Shown here in pieces: positions 9,189-17,842 of a stretch of DNA of 64,000 bases. A program made the position numbers and the translations under genes. The notes under the pieces are model-generated. The model saw only the letters and a program-made list of their open reading frames with translations. It was not told where the DNA came from and made no database searches. The first letter of the stretch is position 1. Every line of letters starts with the position of its first letter. The DNA is from CAYFZO01 sp964347615. Lineage in GTDB: Bacteria > Pseudomonadota > Gammaproteobacteria > Poriferisulfidales > Oxydemutatoraceae. Location: contig CAYFZO010000009.1 in assembly GCA_964347615.1 (NCBI GenBank), forward strand, positions 1-64,000. Reading direction: 5' to 3'.

Positions 9189-9974
9189 ATGCGGATCATC
9201 ACTTTCAACGCCAACGGCATCCGTGCCGCCGCGCGCAAAGGTTTTTTCGGCTGGTTGCGCCGCCAGAACGCCGACGTTGTGTGCGTACAGGAGATCAAGG
9301 CGCAACTCGAGCAACTCGACGACGCTTGTTTCCGCCCGCGCGGCTACCACTGTGAGTATTTCACCGCCGAGAAAAAAGGCTACAGCGGCGTGGCGATTTA
9401 CAGCCGCCTCCCTCCCGAACGATGGACGCGCGGCTTCGGCGACGCGGAGTTCGACGCCGAAGGGCGTTACCTGGAAGCGTGTTTCGGCGAAGTGTCGGTG
9501 ATATCACTGTATGCGCCCTCGGGCTCTTCGAGCGACCAACGCCAACAGGCGAAATTCCGTTTCCTCGAAACGTTCATGAAACACCTCAAAAAACTCAAAC
9601 GACGCCGCAAGCGCTACGTCGTGTGCGGCGACTGGAACATCGCGCACAAGAAGATAGACCTGAAGAACTGGCGCGGCAACCAAAAAAACTCGGGGTTCCT
9701 GCCCGAAGAACGCGCTTGGTTGGACGAGCTGTTCTGCAAGGTCGGCTACAACGACGCCTTTCGTGAGGTCTGCGACTTGCCCGATCAGTACACTTGGTGG
9801 TCGAACCGGGGCCGTGCAAGGGAAAACAACGTCGGGTGGCGCATCGATTATCAAGTGACGTCGCCCGGCCTCCGCACCGCGGCGCGCGCCGCACGTATTT
9901 ACAAAGGCAAATGGTTTTCGGACCACGCGCCGTTGATCATGGACTATGACCTGCCGATGAAAGGAAAGAGATGA
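9189..9974 (+). CDS. Exodeoxyribonuclease III-type nuclease at the crc locus
   Basis: 261 residues from the ATG of MRIITFNANG; an upstream in-frame region back to 9123 has no family similarity. EEP-fold nuclease with the metal and catalytic residues kept: E in CVQEIKA, D and N in CGDWNIAH, D in WRIDYQ and D/H in SDHAPL. Position next to pyrE is that of Pseudomonas crc, a related protein that lost nuclease residues. The intact residues here argue for a true AP endonuclease/exonuclease (xthA-like) rather than a translational repressor. Confidence 0.9.
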   Translation: MRIITFNANGIRAAARKGFFGWLRRQNADVVCVQEIKAQLEQLDDACFRPRGYHCEYFTAEKKGYSGVAIYSRLPPERWTRGFGDAEFDAEGRYLEACFGEVSVISLYAPSGSSSDQRQQAKFRFLETFMKHLKKLKRRRKRYVVCGDWNIAHKKIDLKNWRGNQKNSGFLPEERAWLDELFCKVGYNDAFREVCDLPDQYTWWSNRGRARENNVGWRIDYQVTSPGLRTAARAARIYKGKWFSDHAPLIMDYDLPMKGKR

Positions 9975-11278
9975 CCGGCAACGCGACGATGCACTGGCTC
10001 GACCTGTTGCGCGTGTATTCAAAACCACGCGTGGTGGCCATGTTGTTTCTCGGATTTTCGGCGGGACTGCCTTTCCTGCTGGTGTTCTCGACGTTGTCGG
10101 CGTGGCTGACCGAAGAAGGGCTGAGCCGCACCACGATCGGTTTCTTCAGCTGGGTCGGCGTTACCTACTCGATCAAGGTGATCTGGGCGCCTTTCATCGA
10201 CCACCTGCGCCTGCCGTTCCTGACCCGCCGTCTGGGCCGGCGGCGCTCGTGGATGTTGCTGTCGCAGCTCGGCGTCGCCGCGGGGCTGGTCGCACTCGCG
10301 CTGACCCAGCCCCAATCGCAGCTCGTGCAATTCGCCCTGATTGCGGTGTTCATCGCGTTCTGCTCGGCGACGCAGGACGTGGTCATAGACGCGTACCGCA
10401 TCGAGGCGATGCACAAGGACTACCAAGCGGCGATGGCGGCGACGTACATCTTCGGCTATCGCGTCGCGTTGCTGGTTGCCGGCGCCGGCGCTTTTTACGC
10501 CGCCGAGTTCGTCGGCTGGAGCGACGGCTACCTGATCATGGCGGCGTGCATGGCGGTCGGCGTGGCGACGACGCTGGCGGTTGACGAACCGCAACCCGGC
10601 CGTGCCACCCAAGCGCCGTCCGCGACCGGAACCGGCACGACGTGGTTTGTCGCCGCCGTAGTCCGCCCCTTTTCCGACTTCTTCGAGCGCAACGGACACG
10701 TCGCGCTGCTGATACTGCTGTTCATCGGCATCTACCGCATCAGCGATATCACGATGGGCGTGATGGCCAACCCGTTCTATCTCGACATGGGCTACACCAA
10801 GGTACAGATTGCCGAGGTATCGAAAGTATTCGGCTTTTTCATGACGCTTCTCGGTGCCGGCCTCGGCGGCGTGCTCGTGCTGCGTTACGGCATAGCGCGG
10901 ATACTGGTCGCGGGCGCGGTGCTGGTCGCCGCAACCAACTTATTGTTCGCAGCACTGTCTCACGCCGGACCCGACGTCATGCTGCTCGCTTTGGTCATCA
11001 GCGCCGACAATCTGAGCGGCGGCGTCGCGACGACCGCGTTCATCGCTTATTTGTCGAGCCTGACGCATACCGCCTACACCGCAACGCAGTACGCTCTGTT
11101 CAGCTCCCTGATGACCTTGCCCGCCAAATTCATCGGCGGCTTCTCAGGCGTCATCGTGGACGGCTACGGTTATTTCAGCTTCTTTGTCTATGCCGCCGCA
11201 ATCGGCGTTCCAGCAATCGCCGTCGCGGCGTGGCTCGCCAGGCGCGCGCGGACGCAGGAGACACAAGCGTCGAGTTGA
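9971..11278 (+). CDS. AmpG-like MFS permease
   Basis: 435 residues with about twelve hydrophobic segments and the AmpG-like pattern FLGFSAGLPFLLVFSTL near the N-terminus and FCSATQDVVIDAYR in the middle. AmpG proteins import anhydromuropeptides for cell-wall recycling. Family membership is clear; the substrate is inferred. The ATG overlaps the nuclease stop by 4 bp, so the two are translated as a pair. Confidence 0.85.
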   Translation: MTGNATMHWLDLLRVYSKPRVVAMLFLGFSAGLPFLLVFSTLSAWLTEEGLSRTTIGFFSWVGVTYSIKVIWAPFIDHLRLPFLTRRLGRRRSWMLLSQLGVAAGLVALALTQPQSQLVQFALIAVFIAFCSATQDVVIDAYRIEAMHKDYQAAMAATYIFGYRVALLVAGAGAFYAAEFVGWSDGYLIMAACMAVGVATTLAVDEPQPGRATQAPSATGTGTTWFVAAVVRPFSDFFERNGHVALLILLFIGIYRISDITMGVMANPFYLDMGYTKVQIAEVSKVFGFFMTLLGAGLGGVLVLRYGIARILVAGAVLVAATNLLFAALSHAGPDVMLLALVISADNLSGGVATTAFIAYLSSLTHTAYTATQYALFSSLMTLPAKFIGGFSGVIVDGYGYFSFFVYAAAIGVPAIAVAAWLARRARTQETQASS

Positions 11279-11440
11279 ACCGCCCGGTGCGAACGGGTCG
11301 GGTCGTTCCCGATCGCCGACGTCCGGCAGGCGGTTGTAGCTGGGACTTGTGCATTCCGCCAAGCTTCCGGGGCGTAAAAGCAGCGGCGGCGCAGTCCGCA
11401 GCCCGCGTTGCTTTCCGGTCAACGCCGGCGGTGCCCCAAG

Positions 11441-11456
11441 TAATCATGGATGATTA
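11441..11456. other. Perfect inverted repeat
   Basis: TAATCAT-GG-ATGATTA, 7-bp arms around a 2-bp centre, lies in the 465-bp gap between the AmpG-like gene and cytochrome c4. It may be an operator, or part of the adjacent IS605-type remnant. No other clear feature is seen between 11279 and 11520. Confidence 0.4.
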
Positions 11457-11522
11457 CGGGTGTGCGGGGTGATCACTCGGGCGCTTGGCAGCGATAAGCC
11501 GAGCCCTGCTTGTCGGGAAAGG

Positions 11523-11740
11523 ACAGGGAACTATATACTTAAACCTACAAATGCTTGACAAGCATGTAATAAAATAACCCTATGGAAGTTTATGAAACAG
11601 TCCGCTTTCGCGTCCATCCTCGGACTGAGACAAAAGCAAGGAAGTTGACGGAGCAAGCGGGCATCTGCCGTTTCGTATGGAACCACTTCGTCGGCAAACG
11701 GCGTGATGACTACGCGAACCGCGGCTCATGCAATCCGTAC
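11523..11740 (+). mobile_element. IS200/IS605-type remnant: left-end hairpin and TnpB N-terminal fragment
   Basis: An open frame from the ATG at 11582 gives VRFRVHPRTETKARK and then CRFVWNHFVG, the N-terminal helix-turn-helix signature of IS605-family OrfB/TnpB proteins. After about 45 codons the similarity stops. Just upstream, ATGCTT-GAC-AAGCAT (near 11549-11563) is a short hairpin of the kind found at IS605 left ends. The fragment runs in frame into cytochrome c4, so a 262-residue fused frame exists. It is most simply a scar of a deleted element. Confidence 0.7.
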
Positions 11741-11743
11741 CGC

Positions 11744-12370
11744 GTGAGCAAGCGCAACAAGCGGGGGCCGGTCTGTAGGCTTTTGCCTTTGCTTGCAAGC
11801 ATTGCGTTCGCGGGCACCGCGACGGCCGAAGGCGACCCCGAAAGAGGCAAAACAAAAACCGCGCAGTGCGTCGCTTGTCACGGGCCGGACGGGAACAGCC
11901 CCAACCCCCTGTGGCCCAAGATTGCAGGCCAATCCGAACGCTACATTTACAAACAGCTGCAAATGTTCAAACGAAACGAGCGCGTCAATCCGCTGATGAA
12001 TCCGCAGACGGCGGCTTTGTCCGAGCAGGACATGCACGATCTCGCCGCGTACTATTCGTCGCAAACCGCGTCGCCGGGCGCAACCGACGAAAAAATGCTT
12101 GAACTCGGTCAAGCCGTCTACCGGGGCGGCAACCCCGAAGAAGGCGTGCCCGCGTGCATGTCGTGCCACGGCCCCAAGGGCAGCGGGAATCCCGCCGCCC
12201 TTTTCCCGCGCCTGTCCCATCAACACGCCGCGTACGTCGCACAACGCCTGCGAAACTATCGGGACGGCAAGGAAACGTATCCGGGCGCCGAAGTGATGAG
12301 CGGCGTGGTCAAACGCCTGACGGACGAAGAAATCGAAGCGGTCGCTGCATACGTGCAAGGGCTTCATTGA
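11744..12370 (+). CDS. Dihaem cytochrome c4
   Basis: 208 residues from the GTG at 11744, which gives a normal signal peptide (SKRNKRG n-region, hydrophobic LLPLLASIAFAG core, cleavage after TATA). Two CXXCH haem sites, CVACH and CMSCH, lie in two similar domains, the cytochrome c4 layout. Periplasmic electron carrier to terminal oxidases. The frame is open upstream into a TnpB fragment; the normal family length with the GTG start argues that 11744 is the real or ancestral start, although no strong ribosome-binding site is visible. It is followed by dsbA, as in Pseudomonas. Confidence 0.88.
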   Translation: MSKRNKRGPVCRLLPLLASIAFAGTATAEGDPERGKTKTAQCVACHGPDGNSPNPLWPKIAGQSERYIYKQLQMFKRNERVNPLMNPQTAALSEQDMHDLAAYYSSQTASPGATDEKMLELGQAVYRGGNPEEGVPACMSCHGPKGSGNPAALFPRLSHQHAAYVAQRLRNYRDGKETYPGAEVMSGVVKRLTDEEIEAVAAYVQGLH

Positions 12371-12387
12371 GACGCGAAGACGCCGCC

Positions 12388-13026
12388 GTGAAAATATCCC
12401 GACGCCTTTTTCTGTTTTGCACGGCAACCATGCTTGCGTTCGGCGCCGCAACGGCGCAGGCGCAGACGTTCAGCGAAGGACGTCACTACACGGTCGTGCC
12501 TCGCCCGGTGCCGGTTCAGGTTCCGGAGGGCAAGGTCGAGGTGCGCGAGTTTTTCTGGTACGGCTGCCCGCACTGCTACACGCTGGAACCACATATCCAC
12601 AACTGGAAAAAACCCGCGGCGGTCGAGTTTGTAACGACGCCGGCGATACTCGGGGAAAGGTGGGTCGACCACGCCTACGCGTATTACACCCTGAAAGCAC
12701 TGGGGCGGCTTGAAGAGCTGCACCCGGTGTTGTTCGACGCCGTCCACGCAAAGAAGAGACGGGTGTACAGCCTCAACGAAATCGCGGCGTTTTTCTCGGG
12801 ATACGGCATCGAGCCCGAGAAGTTCAAGGAGACGGCGAAATCTTTCCTGGTCGAGACCCAGGTCAAACGCGCCGAACGACTGGGCAGAACCTACGGCATC
12901 AACGGCGTTCCGTCTTTCGTCATCAACGGCAAGTACATCACCTCCCCCAGCATGGCCGGCAGCTACGAAGATTTTTTCAGAATCGTCGACCATCTCGTAG
13001 CGAAGGAAAGCGACGGGCAATCCTGA
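12388..13026 (+). CDS. dsbA: Periplasmic thiol:disulfide interchange protein
   Basis: 212 residues with a GTG start. Signal peptide with KISRR n-region and cleavage after AAATAQA or close by. The thioredoxin-fold active site is FFWYGCPHCYTLEP (CPHC, the DsbA dipeptide), and the cis-proline loop is NGVPSFVING. Introduces disulfides into exported proteins. It lies 17 bp after cytochrome c4 in the usual pairing. Confidence 0.95.
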   Translation: MKISRRLFLFCTATMLAFGAATAQAQTFSEGRHYTVVPRPVPVQVPEGKVEVREFFWYGCPHCYTLEPHIHNWKKPAAVEFVTTPAILGERWVDHAYAYYTLKALGRLEELHPVLFDAVHAKKRRVYSLNEIAAFFSGYGIEPEKFKETAKSFLVETQVKRAERLGRTYGINGVPSFVINGKYITSPSMAGSYEDFFRIVDHLVAKESDGQS

Positions 13027-13056
13027 CGCGGCGCTGAAAGCCGCCAACCGAAAGAG

Positions 13057-13410
13057 TTACGCTTTTTTCCTCGGGCCTGCTTTTGAGGGCTTCTTCTTGA
13101 GGGAACGACGGGTTCCTTTCGCCGTCAGCCCGTACGCACGGGCTTTCGAACGCAACGTGCTGCGACTGAGCCCGAGCAACTCGGCGGCGCGGCTTTGATT
13201 GAATTCCGTGAACCTCAAAACGTAGTCCAACAGCTTTTTCTCGACGCGTTCGAAAACCAGCCGGTGCAGGCACCCTGTATCGTGCCCCGCCAGCAGTTTG
13301 AAATAATCGTCGAGTGCAGCTTCAAGTGATCTGTCGAGATTCTCGAAGCGGCTTTTTCGCCGAGGTTTGGGGCGGGACGACCCGACGCGCTTTTCCCTGG
13401 TGGTCGTCAT
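13057..13410 (-). CDS. Fis-family DNA-binding protein
   Basis: 117 residues from MTTTREKR. The centre shows LDDYFKLL and the C-terminal Fis helix-turn-helix LRFTEFNQSRAAELLGLSRSTLRSKA. Fis-like proteins bend DNA and regulate rRNA and other genes. Unusual additions are basic tails at both ends: a K/R-rich N-terminal stretch and a C-terminal tail of about 20 residues (RRSLKKKPSKAGPRKK). It lies 11 bp downstream of acyP rather than after dusB. Confidence 0.85.
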   Translation of the reverse strand: MTTTREKRVGSSRPKPRRKSRFENLDRSLEAALDDYFKLLAGHDTGCLHRLVFERVEKKLLDYVLRFTEFNQSRAAELLGLSRSTLRSKARAYGLTAKGTRRSLKKKPSKAGPRKKA

Positions 13411-13421
13411 CGCGGCAACAA

Positions 13422-13712
13422 TCAACGGCGAACGTCGAAACCCGCCGCGGCGCCGACGTCGTCGGCGGTCGCGAGCTTCTCGGTGATGGCGGTGACAGCG
13501 GCGCCGGAAGGACCTTCCCGACATTGCTCTATCAATTCGCGTACTTTCTCCCGATGTCCCGCAAAGCACGCCGAAACACTGCCGTCGGCGTCGTTCCTGA
13601 TCCAGCCGTGCACGCCGAGACGCATCGCGGCCTCTCGCGTCCACGCGCGATAACCGACGTTCTGCACTCTGCCCTCGATGCGGCAAAGGATACGCGTTTC
13701 GCTGTCAGGCAT
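13422..13712 (-). CDS. acyP: Acylphosphatase
   Basis: 96 residues. The signature is IEGRVQNVGYRAWTR with the phosphate-binding arginine and GWIRNDADGSV with the catalytic asparagine. Small cytosolic enzyme that hydrolyses carboxyl-phosphate bonds. The start was set at MPDSETR; 22 more upstream codons are open but not similar to the family. About 250 bp to accC hold no recognisable feature. Confidence 0.93.
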   Translation of the reverse strand: MPDSETRILCRIEGRVQNVGYRAWTREAAMRLGVHGWIRNDADGSVSACFAGHREKVRELIEQCREGPSGAAVTAITEKLATADDVGAAAGFDVRR

Positions 13713-13962
13713 CACAAACCTCAACCGGCAAACTTGCCGAAAGCCGTAGCTTGAACCCGCTGGGATTCCGGCGGGCACCGATACGGATAAATTTCTCAGC
13801 GGATAAACAACGAGACCAAACTCGTTTCCCTGAACGCCGTTAGTCTACCACCTTGCGGATTTTCAATCGCGCCGAGAGCCACTGCGTCGTTCATCGTTCG
13901 CCCGGCTTCGCCTGCAGCAAAACACGGCGCGAACCAAGCGGTGCTTCGTCGAGTTCAAGCGG

Positions 13963-15306
13963 TCAGTGCGACAGCTTTTTTTCCAGGTAGTGAATGTCGA
14001 GACCGCCCGCGATGAAAGCCGCGTCGTTCATCAATTCAAGATGCAGCTCGACGTTGGTCTTGATACCAGCAATGATGATTTCTTCAAGCGCGTTTCTCAT
14101 GCGGGCGACGGCGGTGGCGCGGTCGTCGCCGGAGGCAATCAACTTGGCGACCAAAGAGTCGTAATACGGCGGGACGGTGTAACCGGTGTAAAGATGGGAG
14201 TCCACGCGGATGCCCGGCCCGCCCGGCGCGTGAAACAGTTCGACCTTGCCCGGAGACGGCGCGAAACCGGCCCGCGGGTCTTCGGCGTTGATGCGGCATT
14301 CGATCGCGTGCCCTTGAAACCGAACGTCTTTCTGCGTGAAGCCGAGCTTCTCGCCCGCCGCAACCCGCAGCTGCTCCTTGACGATGTCAACGCCGGTGAT
14401 GATTTCCGATACCGGATGTTCGACCTGGACGCGCGTATTCATTTCGATGAAATAGAAGTTGCCGTCTTCGTAGAGGAACTCGAAAGTGCCCGCACCGCGA
14501 TAGCCGATTTCGGTGCAGGCCTTGACCGCGCGCGTGCCGATTTCGTGGCGGCGTTTTTCGCCGAAATCGGGCGCGGGAGCCTCCTCGATCACTTTTTGAT
14601 GGCGACGTTGCATCGAGCAGTCGCGTTCGCCGAGATGCACCACGTTGCCGTGACCGTCGGCAAGCACCTGAATCTCGACGTGGCGGGGCTTTTGCAGAAA
14701 TTTCTCCATGTAGACCGTGTCGTCGCCGAACGCGGCCAACGATTCCGAACGGGTCAACATCAAGGCGTTGGCCAACGCGCCTTCGCTGTGCACGACGCGC
14801 ATACCCTTTCCGCCGCCGCCGCTCGCCGCCTTGATGATGACCGGATAACCGATTTCCCGCGCGACCGCAAGGGTTTCGGCGGGGTCGGCGCCGAGAGGGC
14901 CGTCCGAGCCCGGCACGCACGGGACGCCGGCTTTCTGCATCGCGCGACGGGCCGAAATCTTGTCGCCCATCAGGCGGATGGTCTCAGGCCTGGGGCCGAT
15001 GAAAATGAAGCCGCTCGATTCGACTTGTTCGGCGAAAGCCTCGTTTTCGGCGAGAAAACCGTAACCGGGGTGGATTGCCATCGCGTCGGTCAGCTCAGCG
15101 GCGCTGATAATCGCGGGAATGTTCAGATAACTTAGATTCGACTGCGCCGGCCCGATGCACACCGACTCGTCGGCGAGTTTGACGTGCTTCAGATCAACGT
15201 CGGCTTCGGAGTGCAACGCAACGGTCTTAATGTCGAGCTCCTTGCACGCACGCAGAATGCGCAGTGCAATCTCCCCGCGGTTGGCGATAACGACTTTGTC
15301 GAGCAT
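13963..15306 (-). CDS. accC: Acetyl-CoA carboxylase, biotin carboxylase subunit
   Basis: 447 residues. ATP-grasp enzyme that carboxylates biotin on AccB in the first step of fatty-acid synthesis. Motifs: VIANRGEIALRILRA at the N-terminus, the glycine-rich ATP loop AASGGGGKGMRV, EMNTRVQVEHPV and the conserved region HAIECRINAEDP. It closes the aroQ-accB-accC operon transcribed leftwards. Confidence 0.97.
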   Translation of the reverse strand: MLDKVVIANRGEIALRILRACKELDIKTVALHSEADVDLKHVKLADESVCIGPAQSNLSYLNIPAIISAAELTDAMAIHPGYGFLAENEAFAEQVESSGFIFIGPRPETIRLMGDKISARRAMQKAGVPCVPGSDGPLGADPAETLAVAREIGYPVIIKAASGGGGKGMRVVHSEGALANALMLTRSESLAAFGDDTVYMEKFLQKPRHVEIQVLADGHGNVVHLGERDCSMQRRHQKVIEEAPAPDFGEKRRHEIGTRAVKACTEIGYRGAGTFEFLYEDGNFYFIEMNTRVQVEHPVSEIITGVDIVKEQLRVAAGEKLGFTQKDVRFQGHAIECRINAEDPRAGFAPSPGKVELFHAPGGPGIRVDSHLYTGYTVPPYYDSLVAKLIASGDDRATAVARMRNALEEIIIAGIKTNVELHLELMNDAAFIAGGLDIHYLEKKLSH

Positions 15307-15333
15307 AAGCGGCGCGGCGCATACCCGCCTTGC

Positions 15334-15795
15334 TTAGGGTTGAATGACCGCGATGGCCTGACCGAACTCGACCGGCGCACCGTTCTCCACCAGGAATTTC
15401 TTCAACGTGCCGGAAACGGGTGCTTCGATTTGGTTCATCATCTTCATCGCCTCGATGATGCACAACGTGGTGCCGGCTGTGACGGCTTCGCCTTCTTGGA
15501 CGAACGGCGGTGCATCAGGCGACGACGCTCGATAAAAAGTGCCGACCATCGGCGACTTGACAACTTCACCGTCTTCATCCAAGGAAGCTTTCTCCGCGGC
15601 GGAAACCTCAGCGGCGGGCTCCGGCACGGCCGGCGCAGCCGGCGACGGCGCGGCGGCGACGTACTGTTGCGGCGGCGGCAACACGTTGCTGCGGCGGCTG
15701 ATACGCACCGATTCCTCGCCTTCATGAACCTCGATTTCTTCGACGTCCGATTCTTCCAGCAGCTCGATCAGCTTTTTGACCTTACGCAAATCCAC
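15334..15795 (-). CDS. accB: Biotin carboxyl carrier protein of acetyl-CoA carboxylase
   Basis: 153 residues with a GTG start. An N-terminal region, a Pro/Ala-rich linker, and a C-terminal biotinyl domain with the biotinylation motif EAMKMMN (Lys carries biotin) near residue 117. It lies between aroQ and accC with gaps of 6 and 27 bp, the conserved operon. Confidence 0.97.
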   Translation of the reverse strand: MDLRKVKKLIELLEESDVEEIEVHEGEESVRISRRSNVLPPPQQYVAAAPSPAAPAVPEPAAEVSAAEKASLDEDGEVVKSPMVGTFYRASSPDAPPFVQEGEAVTAGTTLCIIEAMKMMNQIEAPVSGTLKKFLVENGAPVEFGQAIAVIQP

Positions 15796-15801
15796 GGACC
15801 T

Positions 15802-16242
15802 TCACTTTCCCGTCAGATGAAGCGCGGCGAGCACCGCGAGTTCATACCCTTGCGCACCAAGCCCCGAAATGACCCCGACGGCGACGTCTGATAAGTAGGA
15901 ACGTCGGCGAAAGGCTTCGCGAGCAAAAACATTCGACAGATGCACTTCGATAAACGGCTTGGACGTACTCAGCAAAGCGTCGCGCAATGCAATGCTGGTG
16001 TGGGTCAACGCACCGGGGTTGATGACGATGAAGTCGGTGCCGTCGTCCATCGTCTGGTGGATGCGTCCGATCAACTCGGCTTCGCCGTTCGATTGAAAAT
16101 GTTCGAGCGTTGCGCCGACGTCTTCGGCAACCGCGCGCGCGCGCGCGACGACGTCCTCAAGCGTCTCGCGGCCGTAGATCTCGGGCTCACGACGCCCGAG
16201 CAGATTCAGGTTAGGGCCGTTTAGAAGCAAAATCCGGGACAT
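15802..16242 (-). CDS. aroQ: 3-dehydroquinate dehydratase, type II
   Basis: 146 residues. Shikimate pathway enzyme. The N-terminal LLNGPNLNLLGRREPEIYG with the catalytic Tyr and Arg loop, NPGALTHTS and EVHLSN with the histidine are all present. The GGAG ribosome-binding site about 12 bp upstream and the promoter at 16266-16294 serve the aroQ-accB-accC operon. Confidence 0.97.
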   Translation of the reverse strand: MSRILLLNGPNLNLLGRREPEIYGRETLEDVVARARAVAEDVGATLEHFQSNGEAELIGRIHQTMDDGTDFIVINPGALTHTSIALRDALLSTSKPFIEVHLSNVFAREAFRRRSYLSDVAVGVISGLGAQGYELAVLAALHLTGK

Positions 16243-16265
16243 GATTCGAGGATCTCCACCCGGGG

Positions 16266-16294
16266 AGTGTATGAGAAAGTCCTAAGCATTGCAA
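16266..16294 (-). promoter_or_regulatory. Probable sigma70-type promoter of aroQ-accB-accC
   Basis: On the minus strand: TTGCAA, 17 bp, TACACT, placed about 25 bp from the aroQ ATG and preceded by an AT-rich stretch. The whole block is repeated at 21213-21241 in front of a truncated methyltransferase gene. A segment of about 120 bp at 16350-16480 is absent from that second copy. Confidence 0.6.
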
Positions 16295-16551
16295 AATTTT
16301 GGCCTCTTTTGCCCGGAAATAAGCGAAAATGCCGCCCGAACCAGACCGTTGCCGCCCATCCGTGCGACGGCGAGGAAACCGGCGAGGCACGGTGATCTCA
16401 GGAAGCCCCCCGCGCGTACGCGCCGACCCGGGCGATCCACAGGGGTAATCCCCGAGGACAACCAATGCGTGCAGCCGACGTGGGCAGCCCGACGTGCGCC
16501 CGATCCTGCACGTGAACCCCGGCTACAAGGTCGCAGCAAGCCTTTCGCGCT

Positions 16552-17655
16552 TCATGTCTTTCCGCCCCACGTCCTGCGCACCTTTCCAGCCACCCGCCAC
16601 AAGACCCTGTTACAAAAGTGCCTTGCTCTCCAAAGGGGTCGGGACAAGAAAATCCGACACCTGTTAGGAAAAGTCCTGGAGGCGGGTCTGACTACCCCGA
16701 TGCTGCTCACGATCTCATCCACCCGTTGAATCACTTTCTCCCGCGTGAAATCGTGCAACCTTGAGTTCTCAAGCACGGGCGGCGCCTGGGCATACTGCCG
16801 ATACAGCGCGTCGTCGTTGTCGATCTCCATGACCCGTTTGACCACGCCGTCAAAGTCATCATAATCATGGCAGTTGATAAAAGCCTCCGGGTTGAAATAC
16901 TCGCTGACGTTGGGACTGCCCCAGTAAATCGGGACGCTGTTGACCAGAAAAGCGTGGCAGATTTTTTCGGTCACGTAGTATGGAGATGAGATTCTTTCGC
17001 CCGCAATCGTAAACTTGTAGCGACTAATAAAATCCAGTTTCTTCCCCCAGCCCGGCCCGAGGGGCGGCATATTGCGTAGTGCTTCCCCCGGACAATCCAC
17101 TCTTTTATACCGCATCAGTCTTTCACAAAGCTGCTGGCGCGGCAGGCTAAGCGGCGGAAATCCAAACGCGTGACGCATCACCGCTTTAAGCTGCGACGTT
17201 GCTCCGTCGGAGGTTTTACTGTAAACAAAATTGCAAAACTTAGACTTAGGGCGGTTTCTGTACTTATTAAGTTCATCACTGTACCGCCCCGTTCTTAACG
17301 ACTCAGCGAAATCATACTTCGCAAAACCGGGAAACTGAAAATTCCTGTCGCTCGTTTCTTCGTAGGAAAAAGCGTAATCGAAAAATCTAAAATCCGGCTC
17401 AAAGCACTCTCCAGTGATAAAAACTTTAATGCAGTCTGCCTCAGCTAGCTTCCTGTTAAAAAAGTAGTCGGGATAGAGCGGCCAAAGAAAATGTGAAACA
17501 AACAAATCCGGACGTTCACTCAAATTCACGGCTTCCACGTCGTATCTTTCCGAAATGAGTTTGGAAAACCACGACTCTTTCGGCTTGGATTTGACCCTGA
17601 TTTTTGTTTTCTGCGTCAACTCGCCTCCACAAGATATGAGACCAAGCGCCCCCAT
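16552..17655 (-). CDS. Glycosyltransferase family 10 (fucosyltransferase-like), copy 1
   Basis: 367 residues. The donor-binding signature of GT10 alpha-1,3-fucosyltransferases is clear: YKFTIAGERISSPYYVTEK followed by VPIYWGSPNV and an FINCHDYDDF segment. It probably transfers fucose or a similar sugar from a GDP donor onto a surface glycan. The last 45 or so residues are rich in R and W (RPLWRARHFCNR) and could be a membrane-surface anchor. No signal peptide. Nearly identical to the copy at 21379; the visible differences are in the N-terminal 40 residues. Confidence 0.82.
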   Translation of the reverse strand: MGALGLISCGGELTQKTKIRVKSKPKESWFSKLISERYDVEAVNLSERPDLFVSHFLWPLYPDYFFNRKLAEADCIKVFITGECFEPDFRFFDYAFSYEETSDRNFQFPGFAKYDFAESLRTGRYSDELNKYRNRPKSKFCNFVYSKTSDGATSQLKAVMRHAFGFPPLSLPRQQLCERLMRYKRVDCPGEALRNMPPLGPGWGKKLDFISRYKFTIAGERISSPYYVTEKICHAFLVNSVPIYWGSPNVSEYFNPEAFINCHDYDDFDGVVKRVMEIDNDDALYRQYAQAPPVLENSRLHDFTREKVIQRVDEIVSSIGVVRPASRTFPNRCRIFLSRPLWRARHFCNRVLWRVAGKVRRTWGGKT

Positions 17656-17700
17656 CCGGGCCGGCTGGTCTGCCTCAAAATCAAGCTCTCCGGCACACCT

Positions 17701-17805
17701 TTACCTATCCAAGCCGCGGCTTGATCGCTTTTCGAAAATCTCGCGTCGTCTCCTACCCAGACGCAGCGGATTGACAACAAAAATGCAGAAGATGGAACGC
17801 TTCAT
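17701..17805 (-). pseudogene. Internally deleted GT25 remnant, copy 1
   Basis: Reads 34 codons: MKRSIFCIFVVNP then LGRRRREIFEK and a short tail ending SSRGLDR. The first 26 codons match the start of the intact GT25 gene at 25349-26230, and the end resembles that gene's last codons (RGFDEPRLG), so the centre has been deleted. It lies upstream of the GT10 gene in both duplication units. Confidence 0.75.
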
Positions 17806-17842
17806 CATCGCGGTATTTTACGGCTTATATACAGAAGTTAAT

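Noticed and set aside
11582..12370. A functional TnpB-cytochrome c fusion protein
   Set aside because: The TnpB part lacks its catalytic domain and would block the signal peptide; a GTG at 11744 gives the normal cytochrome c4 length.
16485..16740. A possible VirB10/TrbI fragment (PDVRPILHVNPGYKV) after the aroQ leader, repeated near 21310
   Set aside because: Only about 15 residues resemble the family; too short and partly overlapping the GT10 3' end.
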